Positions 23,894 through 33,122 of a DNA stretch of 64,000 bases are shown one piece after another. The translations under genes and the position numbers were made by a program. The notes under the pieces are model-generated. The model had not been told where the DNA came from. It saw only the letters and a list, made by a program, of their open reading frames with translations, and did no database searches. Origin of the DNA: Hymenobacter sp. 5317J-9 (GTDB lineage: Bacteria > Bacteroidota > Bacteroidia > Cytophagales > Hymenobacteraceae); the NCBI RefSeq assembly GCF_022921075.1, contig NZ_CP095050.1, positions 2,790,001 through 2,854,000 of the forward strand, read 5' to 3'. Position 1 is the stretch's first letter. Each line of letters opens with the position of its first letter.

Positions 23894-24796
23894 CTAACGG
23901 CGCACCACGCGGTAGGGCACCCGCACTTGGAAAGTGGTGTCGCGGCCGTTTTGATTGAAACGGATGGTTCCCGTCCAGGTAGCAGGGCCGGGCCGCCGCG
24001 CGGCCACCAATCGCACGCGCCCAATCATGTCGGCGCCCACCGGAATCAGCTGGCCATTGCAGCGCATCTGTAAGCCAGCCGGTCGCGGTTTTAATACCTT
24101 GCTCCAAATCAAACGCGCTCGGTATAGTTCGCCCGGCGCTACCATATTGGACTCGGCCGAAGCAAGCGCGACTTGCCCTTCTGCCATACGTGAGGCCCCT
24201 ATTTGGGCGGCTAGGTGGCGCAGTGCAATAGCTTCGGCGGTGCGTACCTCGCTTTCTAATTCGGCGAGTGTGGCCATAGCCACTGCCAGCGTTTGCCCTT
24301 CAAATGTTGGTGCTTTGAGCCGCTGGGTAGTGTGGGGATGCAATTTGCGCAACGTGTCAGTTAGCGCGGCAAGCTGCTGGCGCAGGTTAAGGTACGCAGG
24401 GTGCTGGCTGCCTAGCTGCTGGGCTACGGCTTCGGTTTCGTTGGCGTGCGATAAGTTGAGCAGTACGCCAGGGTTGTGGGTGGCCAGTAACAGCTTTTCG
24501 GTGTGAGCTCGCAAAGTATGCACCAGCGAGTCGGCGCGAATATTCAAATTTTCAGCCTCAGCCAACACAGCCAATTCTGCTGGCTTGTTTTGATTTTTTT
24601 GCACTGCGGCGTGGATGCTTTTTACGGTGCCTTCGGCAGCTTGCTCCGCATCGGCATTTTCGCTCAGAAGCAGGTCACTCATCTCCAGTAGCTGGGCATT
24701 CAGCTGGCGCTGGGCACGATGCTGGCGGTATAAAGTGTTCCCAACAGCCCCACTTAGCGCCAGCAGAAGCAGCAGGTACACAGCGTGGCGTTTCAT
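23894..24796 (-). CDS. GldM-like protein, second gene of pair
   Basis: 300 residues. An N-terminal TM segment (AVYLLLLLALSGAVGNTLY) is followed by a helical region and a C-terminal beta domain starting LASAESNMVAPGELYRARL and ending FQVRVPYRVVRR. The arrangement resembles the N-terminal half of GldM, a T9SS/gliding inner-membrane protein, without its last two domains. Its ATG overlaps the stop of the upstream paralogue (ATGA), implying coupled translation. Its role in T9SS is inferred only. Confidence 0.6.
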   Translation of the reverse strand: MKRHAVYLLLLLALSGAVGNTLYRQHRAQRQLNAQLLEMSDLLLSENADAEQAAEGTVKSIHAAVQKNQNKPAELAVLAEAENLNIRADSLVHTLRAHTEKLLLATHNPGVLLNLSHANETEAVAQQLGSQHPAYLNLRQQLAALTDTLRKLHPHTTQRLKAPTFEGQTLAVAMATLAELESEVRTAEAIALRHLAAQIGASRMAEGQVALASAESNMVAPGELYRARLIWSKVLKPRPAGLQMRCNGQLIPVGADMIGRVRLVAARRPGPATWTGTIRFNQNGRDTTFQVRVPYRVVRR

Positions 24797-25728
24797 CGGG
24801 AACGGGGTTTTACGATGTAATAGGGAACATCGAGCTGAATGGTAGTATCAGAGGGGTAATTCCGAAGTCGAATGAGGCCCCGCCACTGGGCTCGCACCGT
24901 GTCGGGTCGGCCGGGCCGCAGCGGCGGTACCCGAAACGCCACCGTGCCCTGCCCATCATAGCCCACGGCAATGGCCCGACCGTCGACGCTCATCTTGGGA
25001 TTGGCGTTGGCAGCGGCGTGCGTCAGGAAAAGCTTGGCCTCGTACACGCCACCCGGCGCCACGGTGTTGGAAACGGCCACCGCCATGGCGCCTATTTTGT
25101 CGAAAAAAATTGCGCAGGACCCCACTTTCTGAGCCTGCTGCTGCAAGGCGGCACTTGCCAGCCGGTGCGTGGCGGCTTCGAGGCGCGCTAGGCTGCCGAG
25201 TGCGGCAGCCAGGGGCGCGCCGTCGCGGTATAGCCAGGTTGTTTCAGGCAGCGGCGACGTTGCGGGCGCCAAGGCCGGGACACTGGGAACGTAGGCCTGA
25301 ATGAAAGACGAATATCGGTTGAGCGCCTGCCCAAGCTTCGTGGCGCGGTCGGCCGGAACAGCCGTGGCCGCCTGCGGGTGCTTCAACATGCCGCGCGCCG
25401 ATTCGTGCGATTCGGCGCGCAACGCTTGCTGCCACTGGCGCAGGGTGTCGGCCAGCGAGCGGCTGCGGTTAAGAATCTGCTCACTTTGGGAGAGCACCAC
25501 CACATCGCGGGCCTGAAAGCGGTTGCGCGCCACATAGTAGGCGATGCCGCGGACGGTTGAGGCGTTGGCTTTAGCCCGTTGCGCGCTGTAAGCGGCCAGT
25601 CGGCCATCGAGAGCTGCGATTTCAGTGAGCACGGCCGCCTGCTGAACGTTTCCGAGATGAAATCTCCACGCTGCCACGCCTAGCCCGACGAGGGCAGCAA
25701 ACAGCGTTAATGCGGACGTCTTTTTCAT
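24793..25728 (-). CDS. GldM-like protein, first gene of pair
   Basis: 311 residues from the ATG at 25728; the frame upstream is unconserved. A TM segment (LTLFAALVGLGVAAW) is followed by helices and a beta domain (FDKIGAMAVAVSNTVAPGGVYEAKLFL, then KMSVDGRAIAV, GLIRLRNYPSD and VPYYIVKP). The FDK...VxPxSNxVxxGxxYxAxxFL pattern parallels the second domain of GldM. It is a paralogue of the downstream gene, overlapping it by 4 bp. True GldM is ~500 residues, so both are short variants. Confidence 0.6.
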   Translation of the reverse strand: MKKTSALTLFAALVGLGVAAWRFHLGNVQQAAVLTEIAALDGRLAAYSAQRAKANASTVRGIAYYVARNRFQARDVVVLSQSEQILNRSRSLADTLRQWQQALRAESHESARGMLKHPQAATAVPADRATKLGQALNRYSSFIQAYVPSVPALAPATSPLPETTWLYRDGAPLAAALGSLARLEAATHRLASAALQQQAQKVGSCAIFFDKIGAMAVAVSNTVAPGGVYEAKLFLTHAAANANPKMSVDGRAIAVGYDGQGTVAFRVPPLRPGRPDTVRAQWRGLIRLRNYPSDTTIQLDVPYYIVKPRSR

Positions 25729-25759
25729 GCCTGGCAAGCAGTTTTGGCGTTTTGCAACA

Positions 25760-26899
25760 CTACACCAACGCAAACTTCTTCCCCGGCATTGCCCGCACCA
25801 CGCCCCTAAACTCCAACCCCAACAGCAGCGAAGCCACGGCATAAATGGCCAGTTGTGCTTGCCAGGCAATGTCGTCCATGTGCAGCTCACGGCCCGGCGC
25901 GGCGGCCAGCACGGTGATGACGGCAAATTCCTCGGCCGTAAAATCATCGGCCGAGTAGGAGGGAGTCGCCTTGAATTTGCCCGACTGGTGCAGGGCCGCG
26001 TCCCAATTCAGGAGCTGTTCCAGGTCCAGCGGCTCGGTGTACATAGCGGCTTTGTTGGTTTTGATGAGGGCATTGCAGCCTTCCGACGCGGCCGAGCCCA
26101 GGTTGCCGGGCACGGCCAGCACGTCCCGGTCGTAGCTTAGGGCCAGCTCGGCGGTGATGAGGGCGCCGCCCTTGCTGGCCGCTTCCACCACCACGGTGCC
26201 GTCGCTCAGCCCGGCAATGATGCGGTTGCGGGCCGGAAAGTTGTAGCGGTCGGGCGGTGTGCCAAACGGAAACTCGGTGAGTAGGCCGCCCTGCTCGCGC
26301 ATTTTGTCGGCCGTTTTTTGGTGGGTGTGCGGGTAGATACGGTCCAGGCCGGTGGCCATCACACCCACGGTTTCGAGGCCTTCCTGCAGGGCCGCGCGGT
26401 GGGCAATGATGTCGATGCCGTAGGCCAGGCCGCTCACCACCAGCGGCCGGTGCGGCACCAGCCCGGCCACGATGCGCTCGGTTTGCTCGCGGCCGTAGTC
26501 GGTGTTTTTGCGGGTGCCCACCAGGGCCACGGCTTTGGGGGCGTTCAAATCGGCCGTGCCCTGATAGTAGAGGATGGCCGGCGCGTCCGGAATCAGCTTG
26601 AGGCGGCTGGGAAAGCGCTTGCTCGTGTAAAATAAAATGTCGACGCCGTCTTTTTCGGCCTTTTTCAAGTCGGCTTCGGCCTTGCGGAAGGCGACTTCAC
26701 GCTCCGCGCCCGTGAGGGCTTTTACGGTGGCCTCGCCCACGCCGGGAATGCGGCGCAGCTTGCCAGGCGGCATCATCAATACATTTTTGGCCGAGCCGCC
26801 GTAGCTCATCAGCTGCCGCGTGAGCTGGGGCCCGATGCCAGGTAGGAGGGTGAGGGCCAGCTCGTGGAAGAGGGCTTCGTAGTTGGTAGAGGCGGGCAT
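25760..26899 (-). CDS. dprA: DNA-processing protein DprA
   Basis: 379 residues. N-terminal helix-hairpin-helix motifs (LPGIGPQLTRQL and RIPGVGEATVKAL) precede the Rossmann domain (KAVALVGTRKNTDYGRE, VVSGLAYGIDIIAHRAAL, NFPARNRIIAGLSDGTVVVEA). A C-terminal winged-helix (DMISAQ-like) region follows. DprA loads RecA on incoming single-stranded DNA during natural transformation. It lies 6 bp downstream of a merR gene in one transcription unit. Confidence 0.96.
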   Translation of the reverse strand: MPASTNYEALFHELALTLLPGIGPQLTRQLMSYGGSAKNVLMMPPGKLRRIPGVGEATVKALTGAEREVAFRKAEADLKKAEKDGVDILFYTSKRFPSRLKLIPDAPAILYYQGTADLNAPKAVALVGTRKNTDYGREQTERIVAGLVPHRPLVVSGLAYGIDIIAHRAALQEGLETVGVMATGLDRIYPHTHQKTADKMREQGGLLTEFPFGTPPDRYNFPARNRIIAGLSDGTVVVEAASKGGALITAELALSYDRDVLAVPGNLGSAASEGCNALIKTNKAAMYTEPLDLEQLLNWDAALHQSGKFKATPSYSADDFTAEEFAVITVLAAAPGRELHMDDIAWQAQLAIYAVASLLLGLEFRGVVRAMPGKKFALV

Positions 26900-26905
26900 A
26901 AAGGA

Positions 26906-27277
26906 CTATTCAGCAGCGTCGGGTTCGGCTTTCCCGGCCGCATCCACTTCCTTCTTCAAGCTCATCAGAAACGCGCGCACCTTTTCCAGGCTCTGCACCA
27001 CGTCAATCTTCTCTTTGAGTTGCGGGCCCTTCTGCTTGAGCATGTCGCGCGCGCCGGGGATGGTGTAGCCGCGCTCCTTCACCAGGTGGTAAATGGTGCG
27101 GAATACTTCAATGTCCTGCGGTGTGTAGAGGCGGTTGCCCTTTTTGCTGCGGCGCGGGCGCAGCTCCTCAAACTCGGTTTCCCAGAAGCGCACCAGCGAC
27201 TCGGCCACCTTGAATTGGGCGGCTACCTCGCCAATCGTAAAGTACTGTTTCTCGATGCTGCGCTCCTTATACGGCAT
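26906..27277 (-). CDS. MerR-family transcriptional regulator
   Basis: 123 residues. The helix-turn-helix YFTIGEVAAQFKVAESLVRFWETEF and the wing containing NRLYTPQDIEVF are standard MerR; the C-terminal helix is the dimerisation coil. There is no effector-binding cysteine. Short MerR proteins of this form are common just before or near dprA/alaS in Bacteroidota. It starts divergently from alaS and is co-directional with dprA. Its target is unknown. Confidence 0.9.
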   Translation of the reverse strand: MPYKERSIEKQYFTIGEVAAQFKVAESLVRFWETEFEELRPRRSKKGNRLYTPQDIEVFRTIYHLVKERGYTIPGARDMLKQKGPQLKEKIDVVQSLEKVRAFLMSLKKEVDAAGKAEPDAAE

Positions 27278-27282
27278 ATGGC

Positions 27283-27290
27283 TACCTTTG
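27283..27290 (+). promoter_or_regulatory. -7 promoter element for alaS
   Basis: Plus-strand TACCTTTG in the merR-alaS divergent region, 117 bp before the alaS ATG. It lies just upstream of the merR start codon, so MerR binding here could affect both genes; that is inference. Confidence 0.5.
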
Positions 27291-27406
27291 CAAATACTCC
27301 GAAAAGTAGCCTAAAATTCGCAGCCATGCGCAGTTGCGGGCTTATTTGGCGGAGATAATCCAACGGTATCTCCTCATTCGCCAACGTTCGGTTGGCGCCC
27401 TGCTTC

Positions 27407-30094
27407 ATGTCACTCCCCACCGCGTCCGCTGTTCGCCAGCAGTTTCTTGATTTCTTCGCCAGCAAAGGCCATCACATTGTGCCCTCGGCCCCCATTGTGG
27501 TGAAAGACGACCCCACGCTGCTGTTCATCAACAGCGGCATGGCCCCGTTCAAAGACTATTTCCTGGGCAACAAGCCCGCGCCCTACAAGCGCATTGCCGA
27601 TACCCAGAAGTGCCTGCGCGTGAGCGGCAAGCATAACGACCTGGAGGAAGTAGGCTATGATACCTACCACCACACCATGTTCGAGATGCTGGGCAACTGG
27701 AGCTTTGGCGACTACTTCAAGAAGGACGCCATTGCCTGGGCCTGGGAACTGCTGACAGAGGTGTACAAGCTGGAAAAAGACCGGCTTTACGTCACCTATT
27801 TCGAGGGCGACGAGAAGGACGGTACCGCCGCCGACTCCGAAACCCAGGACCTGTGGCGCCAATACACCACCGACGACCGGATTTTGCCCGGCAATAAGAA
27901 AGACAACTTCTGGGAGATGGGCGATACTGGTCCGTGTGGCCCGTGCACCGAAATACACATCGACCTGCGCTCCGAGGAGGAGCGCGCTGCCAAGCCCGGC
28001 CGTGAGCTGGTGAACGCCGACCACCCGCAGGTAGTGGAAATCTGGAACAACGTGTTCATGGAATTCCAGCGCCTAGCGGACAAGTCCCTCATCAAGCTGC
28101 CCGAGCAGAGCGTGGACACCGGCATGGGCTTCGAGCGCCTGATGATGGCCGTGTCGGGCGTGAAGTCGAACTACGACACCGACGTGTTTCAGCCGCTCAT
28201 CCGCTTCATTGCCCAGGAGGTGGGCCTGGAGTACCACGGCACCGCGCCCGCTAGCGTGAACGACCAGCCGGCCACCGAGAACGAGAAGACGGACATCGCC
28301 ATCCGCGTCATCGCCGACCACATCCGCACCATCGCCTTCACCATCGCCGACGGCCAGCTGCCCAGCAACGTGAAGGCCGGCTACGTCATCCGCCGCATCC
28401 TGCGCCGGGCCGTGCGCTACGCGTTTTCGAGCCTGAACCAGAAGCAGCCTTTCCTCTACAAGCTGGTGCCCGTGCTGGCAGACCAGATGGCCGGCATTTT
28501 CCCTGAGCTGAAAGCCCAGGTGCCCTTCGTGCAGCGCGTGATTGAGGAAGAGGAAATTGCCTTTCTGAAAACGCTGGAAACCGGCCTGCGCCGCCTTGAT
28601 GCATTGGAAGAAAACGCCCGCGCCAACGGCGGCGTCATCGACGGCAAAACGGCCTTTGAATTGTCCGACACCTTCGGCTTCCCGCTCGACCTCACCGCCC
28701 TCATCGCCCGCGAAAAGGGCCTGAGCGTAGACGAAGAGGGCTTCAAAAAGGAGCTGGAGCAGCAAAAAAACCGCAGCCGCAACGCCCAGGAAACCGAGCA
28801 GAGCGACTGGGTGACCGTGACTGAAACGGATGCCCCGAACGTGTTTGTGGGCTACGACCAGGACGAGGCCGCGGCCCGCCTGCTGCGCTACCGCAAAATC
28901 GACAAGAAGGGCAAAACCGAATACCAGCTGGTGTTCAACCAAACCCCGTTCTACGCCGAAAGCGGCGGCCAGATTGGCGACACCGGCTACCTGGAATCGA
29001 CCCTGAGCAAGGTGCGCGTAATCGACACCAAGAAGGAAAACGACCTCATCATCCACACCACGCTGGATTTGCCGCAGGATTTGGAGGCCGAGTTCCTGGC
29101 CCGGCCCGATGCCGCCCGGCGTGCCCAGATTCGCAATAACCACACGGCTACTCACTTGCTGCAGGCCGCCCTGCGCACCGTGCTGGGCAGCCACGTGCAG
29201 CAAAAAGGCTCCCTCGTGAACGAGCAGCTGCTGCGCTTCGACTTTTCGCACTTCACCAAAGTGACCGACGAGCAGCTGCGCGAGATTGAAACCCTCGTGA
29301 ACGAGCGCATCCGCCAGCAAATTCCGCTGGATGAGCGCCGCAACGTGCCCATTGCCGAGGCCAAGAACCTGGGCGCCATGGCCCTGTTCGGCGAGAAGTA
29401 TGGCGACTTTGTGCGTGTTATCACTTTCGATAAGGACTACTCGGTGGAGCTTTGCGGCGGCTTGCACGTGGCCAATACCGGCAGCATCGGCTACTTCAAA
29501 ATCACGGCGGAAAGCGCCGTGGGCGCGGGTGTGCGCCGCATCGAGGCCGTGACGGCCGGCGCGGCCGAAGCTTACGTGGACCAGCAGCTCGACCTGCTGG
29601 CGCAAGTGAAGCAAGCTTTGGGCAACCCGCAGCACCTGCTCACCGCGCTGGAAAAGCAGGGCGATGAAATGGCCAGCTTACGCAAGCAGCTGGACCAACT
29701 CACGCAGCAGCAGCTGGCCGCCCAGCGCCGCCACTTGCTCACCCAGATTCGTCAATTGCCCAATGGCTTGCACTTCGCAGCCGCAGCCGTACACGCCGGC
29801 TCGGCCGATTCGCTAAAAACGCTGGCGTTTGAGGTGCGCCAAGCCGCGCCCGCGCCGCTTGTACTAGTGCTTGGGGCCGCTATTGATGGCAAGCCCCAAC
29901 TGGCCGTGATGCTGGACGATGAAACAGCCAAAGCCGGCAAGCTCAACGCCAGCACGCTGGTGCGCGAGCTGGCCAAGGAAATCCAGGGCGGTGGGGGCGG
30001 ACAGCCGTTCTTCGCCACGGCCGGCGGCAAGAACGCGGCCGGGCTGGGCGCGGCTATTGCGAAGGCCGAAGCTGTCGTTTCGGCGGCATTGTAG
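27407..30094 (+). CDS. alaS: Alanyl-tRNA synthetase
   Basis: 895 residues. It charges tRNA-Ala. The class II aminoacylation domain begins VRQQFLDFFASKGH...PTLLFINSGMAPFKDYFLG. The editing domain carries the HTATHLLQAAL zinc motif and Cys683 in CGGLHVANTGSIG. The C-terminal C-Ala/DHHA1-like domain ends GGGGQPFFATAGGKN. All four zinc-ligand motifs of the editing site appear present. The ATG at 27407 fits the conserved start. Confidence 0.98.
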   Translation: MSLPTASAVRQQFLDFFASKGHHIVPSAPIVVKDDPTLLFINSGMAPFKDYFLGNKPAPYKRIADTQKCLRVSGKHNDLEEVGYDTYHHTMFEMLGNWSFGDYFKKDAIAWAWELLTEVYKLEKDRLYVTYFEGDEKDGTAADSETQDLWRQYTTDDRILPGNKKDNFWEMGDTGPCGPCTEIHIDLRSEEERAAKPGRELVNADHPQVVEIWNNVFMEFQRLADKSLIKLPEQSVDTGMGFERLMMAVSGVKSNYDTDVFQPLIRFIAQEVGLEYHGTAPASVNDQPATENEKTDIAIRVIADHIRTIAFTIADGQLPSNVKAGYVIRRILRRAVRYAFSSLNQKQPFLYKLVPVLADQMAGIFPELKAQVPFVQRVIEEEEIAFLKTLETGLRRLDALEENARANGGVIDGKTAFELSDTFGFPLDLTALIAREKGLSVDEEGFKKELEQQKNRSRNAQETEQSDWVTVTETDAPNVFVGYDQDEAAARLLRYRKIDKKGKTEYQLVFNQTPFYAESGGQIGDTGYLESTLSKVRVIDTKKENDLIIHTTLDLPQDLEAEFLARPDAARRAQIRNNHTATHLLQAALRTVLGSHVQQKGSLVNEQLLRFDFSHFTKVTDEQLREIETLVNERIRQQIPLDERRNVPIAEAKNLGAMALFGEKYGDFVRVITFDKDYSVELCGGLHVANTGSIGYFKITAESAVGAGVRRIEAVTAGAAEAYVDQQLDLLAQVKQALGNPQHLLTALEKQGDEMASLRKQLDQLTQQQLAAQRRHLLTQIRQLPNGLHFAAAAVHAGSADSLKTLAFEVRQAAPAPLVLVLGAAIDGKPQLAVMLDDETAKAGKLNASTLVRELAKEIQGGGGGQPFFATAGGKNAAGLGAAIAKAEAVVSAAL

Positions 30095-30196
30095 GCATGT
30101 TGCAGAATGATTGTGTGGCCGGTTTGGCAGCCTGTTGAAGTGCACGCTTTAGCTTCGCCAAACCGGCTATATTATTTTTAGCTATCGCCGGTTTCT

Positions 30197-31027
30197 ATGC
30201 TGTTTTGTCTACCAATCAACGCCTTGCGTTTTTCCTGCTTGCTGGCGCTTGCTACATGCTTTTTTGCGCTGGTTTGCCCGGCGGTGGCTCAGCAGAGTCC
30301 CGTGGATGCTGTAGCCAAGACGGCGACTGTGCCCGCGACCAAAACGTTGTACTTTGATGCTCAGGGCCGGCAAATTGCCTCGGCTGAAGGCGCGGACCAC
30401 CGCGAGGACGTCATATACCGCGACAGCGTGGGCGGCACGGTGCGGGTCTATTATCCGTCGGGAAAGTTGCGCCGCGTAGTTCCCTACGTGCATTTCGCCT
30501 ATGGCATCAAATACGGTTCTGAAACGAGTTTTTACGAAACCGGCGAGCTTAAAAGCCGTTGCGACTACAAGGGAGAAGGGCCCGTGGGCTACTACCAGCA
30601 GTACTACCGCAGTGGCAACGTGCGTTACCGCACCCCCTTAGGCAAAGACTTGCCGAAAGATGCTAAAGGAGGCGCCTTTGGTCCCGATGGCCAAGCGCTT
30701 ACCGATGCCTATAGCAAGGAGCATTTGAAAATGCCGACCATGCGCGGCGGCGGCGGCAGTGCCGCCATTGTGCAGGCCGTGCAACTGGCCGTGCGCTACC
30801 CCGTGGAGGCACTGCGCTCGCAAATCACGGGCAAGGTATTCGTCGGTTTTATGGTCGATGACTGCGGGTTTGTCCGCGACGTTCGCATTGTGAAATCGCC
30901 CTCGCCCGTGTTCAACGCCACGGTAATGGCAGCCGTGGCGTCGCTCGGGCGCCTGACGCCGGGTGAGTATGACGGCGAGACGGCGGACCTTTTCTTCACC
31001 GTGCCCATCACGTTTACCATCCGCTAA
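30197..31027 (+). CDS. Exported MORN-like plus TonB-C-like protein, paralogue 1
   Basis: 276 residues. A signal peptide ends near PAVAQQ. The middle has YwqK/MORN-like repeats (VRVYYPSGKLRRVVPY, ETSFYETGELKSRCDY, YYQQYYRSGNVRY). The C-terminal ~90 residues (YPVEALRSQITGKVFVGFMVDDCGFVRDVRIV and TVPITFTI) have TonB C-terminal character. First of three tandem paralogues. Secreted or periplasmic; the function is unknown. TonB-C usually contacts outer-membrane receptors, but there is no membrane anchor here. Confidence 0.75.
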   Translation: MLFCLPINALRFSCLLALATCFFALVCPAVAQQSPVDAVAKTATVPATKTLYFDAQGRQIASAEGADHREDVIYRDSVGGTVRVYYPSGKLRRVVPYVHFAYGIKYGSETSFYETGELKSRCDYKGEGPVGYYQQYYRSGNVRYRTPLGKDLPKDAKGGAFGPDGQALTDAYSKEHLKMPTMRGGGGSAAIVQAVQLAVRYPVEALRSQITGKVFVGFMVDDCGFVRDVRIVKSPSPVFNATVMAAVASLGRLTPGEYDGETADLFFTVPITFTIR

Positions 31028-31086
31028 ACCGCCATGCCTTTCGTGGGCAAAAAGGCCATTCTATTCGAATTTTCTACCGAATTCCG

Positions 31087-31902
31087 ATGCTCATCCGATT
31101 CCTGTTGGTTGCGGGCCTTGCCAGCGCCGTTACTTCCGCCCGGGCCCAGACCGCCCCGGAGCCGCCCACCGCTCCGCCCACCGAAACCAAATATTACGAC
31201 GCCAACCGCCACGTGCTGCCAACCGAAGTGGGGGCCGTGGAAAAGCGCGTAACGACCTACCGCGACACGCTGAGCGCCACCGTGCGCACGTATTACCTGC
31301 CTTCGGGCAAGGCCAAGCTGTTTGCTCCCTATGCTGATATGCGCCACGCCCTGCGGCACGGCACCGTGAGCGAGTTTTACGAGAGCGGGCAGCTGCGCTT
31401 TCAGGCCACCTACGTGGCCGGCAAGCTGGTGGGGGATTTACTGACGTATTACCCCGATGGCATCCTCAAGCGGCGCCAGCACCACCAACCTAACGAGGCC
31501 GACCCGACCGTAACAGGCGAATGCTTTGGGCCCGACGGCAAGCCGGTGCCATTTTTCCCCTACGAGCAAATGCCGGTGTACCCCGAAGGCGCCGGCGACA
31601 AAGCCGCCGTGGCCCGGGCCGTGCAAATGAATACCAAATACCCGTCGCTGGCCTTGCGCTACCAGGTCTCGGGGGTGGTGAAAGTGAAGTTTGTGGTGGA
31701 CCGCACCGGGCAGGTCACGAGCGTGGAGCCCGTGCCCCCGGCCGAAAACGCCGTGCCGGCCAAGCTGGCCCGCGCCTATCAGGCCCTGCAGGATGCAGCC
31801 TCCGACGCCGTCCGGCAACTCAAGCCCTTCGTGCCCGGCAAGCAGGACGGCGAACCGGTGGCCGTGTCTTTCACCGTGCCGGTCACTTTCCGCATGCAGT
31901 AA
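31087..31902 (+). CDS. Exported MORN-like plus TonB-C-like protein, paralogue 2
   Basis: 271 residues with the same architecture as the preceding gene. The signal peptide ends at SARAQ. MORN-like segments are VRTYYLPSGKAKLFAPYADM, GTVSEFYESGQLRFQATY and LLTYYPDGILKRRQ. The C-terminal TonB-C-like part is YPSLALRYQVSGVVKVKFVVDRTGQVTSVEPV ending TVPVTFRM. It starts 59 bp after paralogue 1, probably in the same unit. Confidence 0.75.
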   Translation: MLIRFLLVAGLASAVTSARAQTAPEPPTAPPTETKYYDANRHVLPTEVGAVEKRVTTYRDTLSATVRTYYLPSGKAKLFAPYADMRHALRHGTVSEFYESGQLRFQATYVAGKLVGDLLTYYPDGILKRRQHHQPNEADPTVTGECFGPDGKPVPFFPYEQMPVYPEGAGDKAAVARAVQMNTKYPSLALRYQVSGVVKVKFVVDRTGQVTSVEPVPPAENAVPAKLARAYQALQDAASDAVRQLKPFVPGKQDGEPVAVSFTVPVTFRMQ

Positions 31903-32030
31903 AGAGGGGGAGGTTCGGACCACAAAAGGCCGTCAGCGCATTATAATCAGTCGCCAATCCTTTTTTTGCGAGATACCGCTGGCCGCCACGCACCCTGAAT
32001 TCCGTTGCCGTCGTACCTTACGGGTGCACC

Positions 32031-32069
32031 GGGCAGCGCGGGCAGCGCGGGCAGCGCGGGCAGCGCGCA
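32031..32069 (+). repeat. Four-copy 9-bp tandem repeat
   Basis: The unit GGCAGCGCG is repeated four times just upstream of paralogue 3. In the frame that continues into paralogue 3 it would encode repeated Gly-Ser-Ala. It lies in the 207-bp gap between paralogues 2 and 3. Confidence 0.8.
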
Positions 32070-32109
32070 CGGCCCCGGCGACATTTTGCACCCACACATC
32101 AGCATCATC

Positions 32110-33012
32110 GTGAAAGCTTCATTGCTTTGTTTGGTTGGTTTGCTGGGGATAATTCCCCTGGTCGGGCATGCCCAGGTAGCGGAGGCAGCGCCCGAAGACC
32201 TGCCCGCGCCGGTAACTCCGCAAGCTGCGCCATATGTGCCGCCGCAGGAGCCCGCCTTCTTTTACACCGCCGACTTTACGCCTACCACTCCGGACGACTC
32301 TGCTGCCTACTGCGCCGAAACCATTTTTCGCGACAGTCTGAGCGGGGTCACGAAAGTGTATTATCCCTCAGGTCGCCTCATGCAGTACCTGCCGTATGCG
32401 GACGTGCGCCGCCGCATTCTGTATGGCACCGCCACCACCTGGTACGAGGACGGCGGAATGAAAACCAAGGAAGACTATGTGCGCGGCCTGCGCCACGGCG
32501 AGCTGCTGACGTACTACCCCGACGGCGCCCCGCGGCGGCGCGACCAGTACGTGAACGGCAAGTGCGGCGTGGGCTCCTGCTACGCGCCCAACGGCACCCT
32601 GCTGCCCTATTTTGCCTACGAGCAGTTGCCGCTGTACCCCGGCGGCGGCGAGCAGCTGGTGAAAGAGCTGAGCCGTGCCATTAAGCTCAACAAGGAAGAA
32701 ACCGCCGCCATGTACCGCCTCAACCAGCGCGTGATGTGGTACCAGGGCAACTGGCGCCGCGAGGTGAAGGTGGAGCTGGCCGTGGCCCCCAGCGGCCGCG
32801 TCACCGACGCCCGCGTGGTGCAAGCCACCGACGAGTTTCTGAAAACCGCCGCCCTGCGGGCCGTGCCGCAACTCAAGCGGCAGTTTTTGCCCGGACGGCG
32901 CGACGGGCAGCCCACGGCCAGCCTGCTCACCGTGCCCATTTATTACGACGTGATGACGAACCGGCAGGTGCCGGGCCGGGATATGTATCCGCCGCGGCGA
33001 CGATACTATTAG
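32110..33012 (+). CDS. Exported MORN-like plus TonB-C-like protein, paralogue 3
   Basis: 300 residues from a GTG at 32110, chosen because KASLLCLVGLLGIIPLVGHAQ is then a clean signal peptide. An ATG at 32005 would add a repeat-encoded Gly/Ser/Ala stretch. MORN-like segments are TKVYYPSGRLMQYLPYADV, ATTWYEDGGMKTKEDY and ELLTYYPDGAPRRRDQY. The C-terminal region (REVKVELAVAPSGRVTDARVV, LKRQFLPGRRDGQP, TVPIYYDV) is the TonB-C-like part. It is the most diverged of the three, with an extra insertion before the TonB-C part. Confidence 0.72.
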   Translation: MKASLLCLVGLLGIIPLVGHAQVAEAAPEDLPAPVTPQAAPYVPPQEPAFFYTADFTPTTPDDSAAYCAETIFRDSLSGVTKVYYPSGRLMQYLPYADVRRRILYGTATTWYEDGGMKTKEDYVRGLRHGELLTYYPDGAPRRRDQYVNGKCGVGSCYAPNGTLLPYFAYEQLPLYPGGGEQLVKELSRAIKLNKEETAAMYRLNQRVMWYQGNWRREVKVELAVAPSGRVTDARVVQATDEFLKTAALRAVPQLKRQFLPGRRDGQPTASLLTVPIYYDVMTNRQVPGRDMYPPRRRYY

Positions 33013-33122
33013 CAGGGGAGGCGGGGCCGTCAGCCGGGCCGTTGGTGCCCGGTTGGTGCCCGGCGTTGCCGCAGCCGTTACCTTTAAGGCCTGATAGCCT
33101 TAAGTACCCCGCTTTTTTTGAT

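Noticed and set aside
28073..29635. 520-residue minus-strand frame opposite alaS
   Set aside because: It is a GC-driven shadow: alaS on the other strand is complete with all motifs, and the shadow protein is His/Gly/Leu-rich with no recognisable domain.
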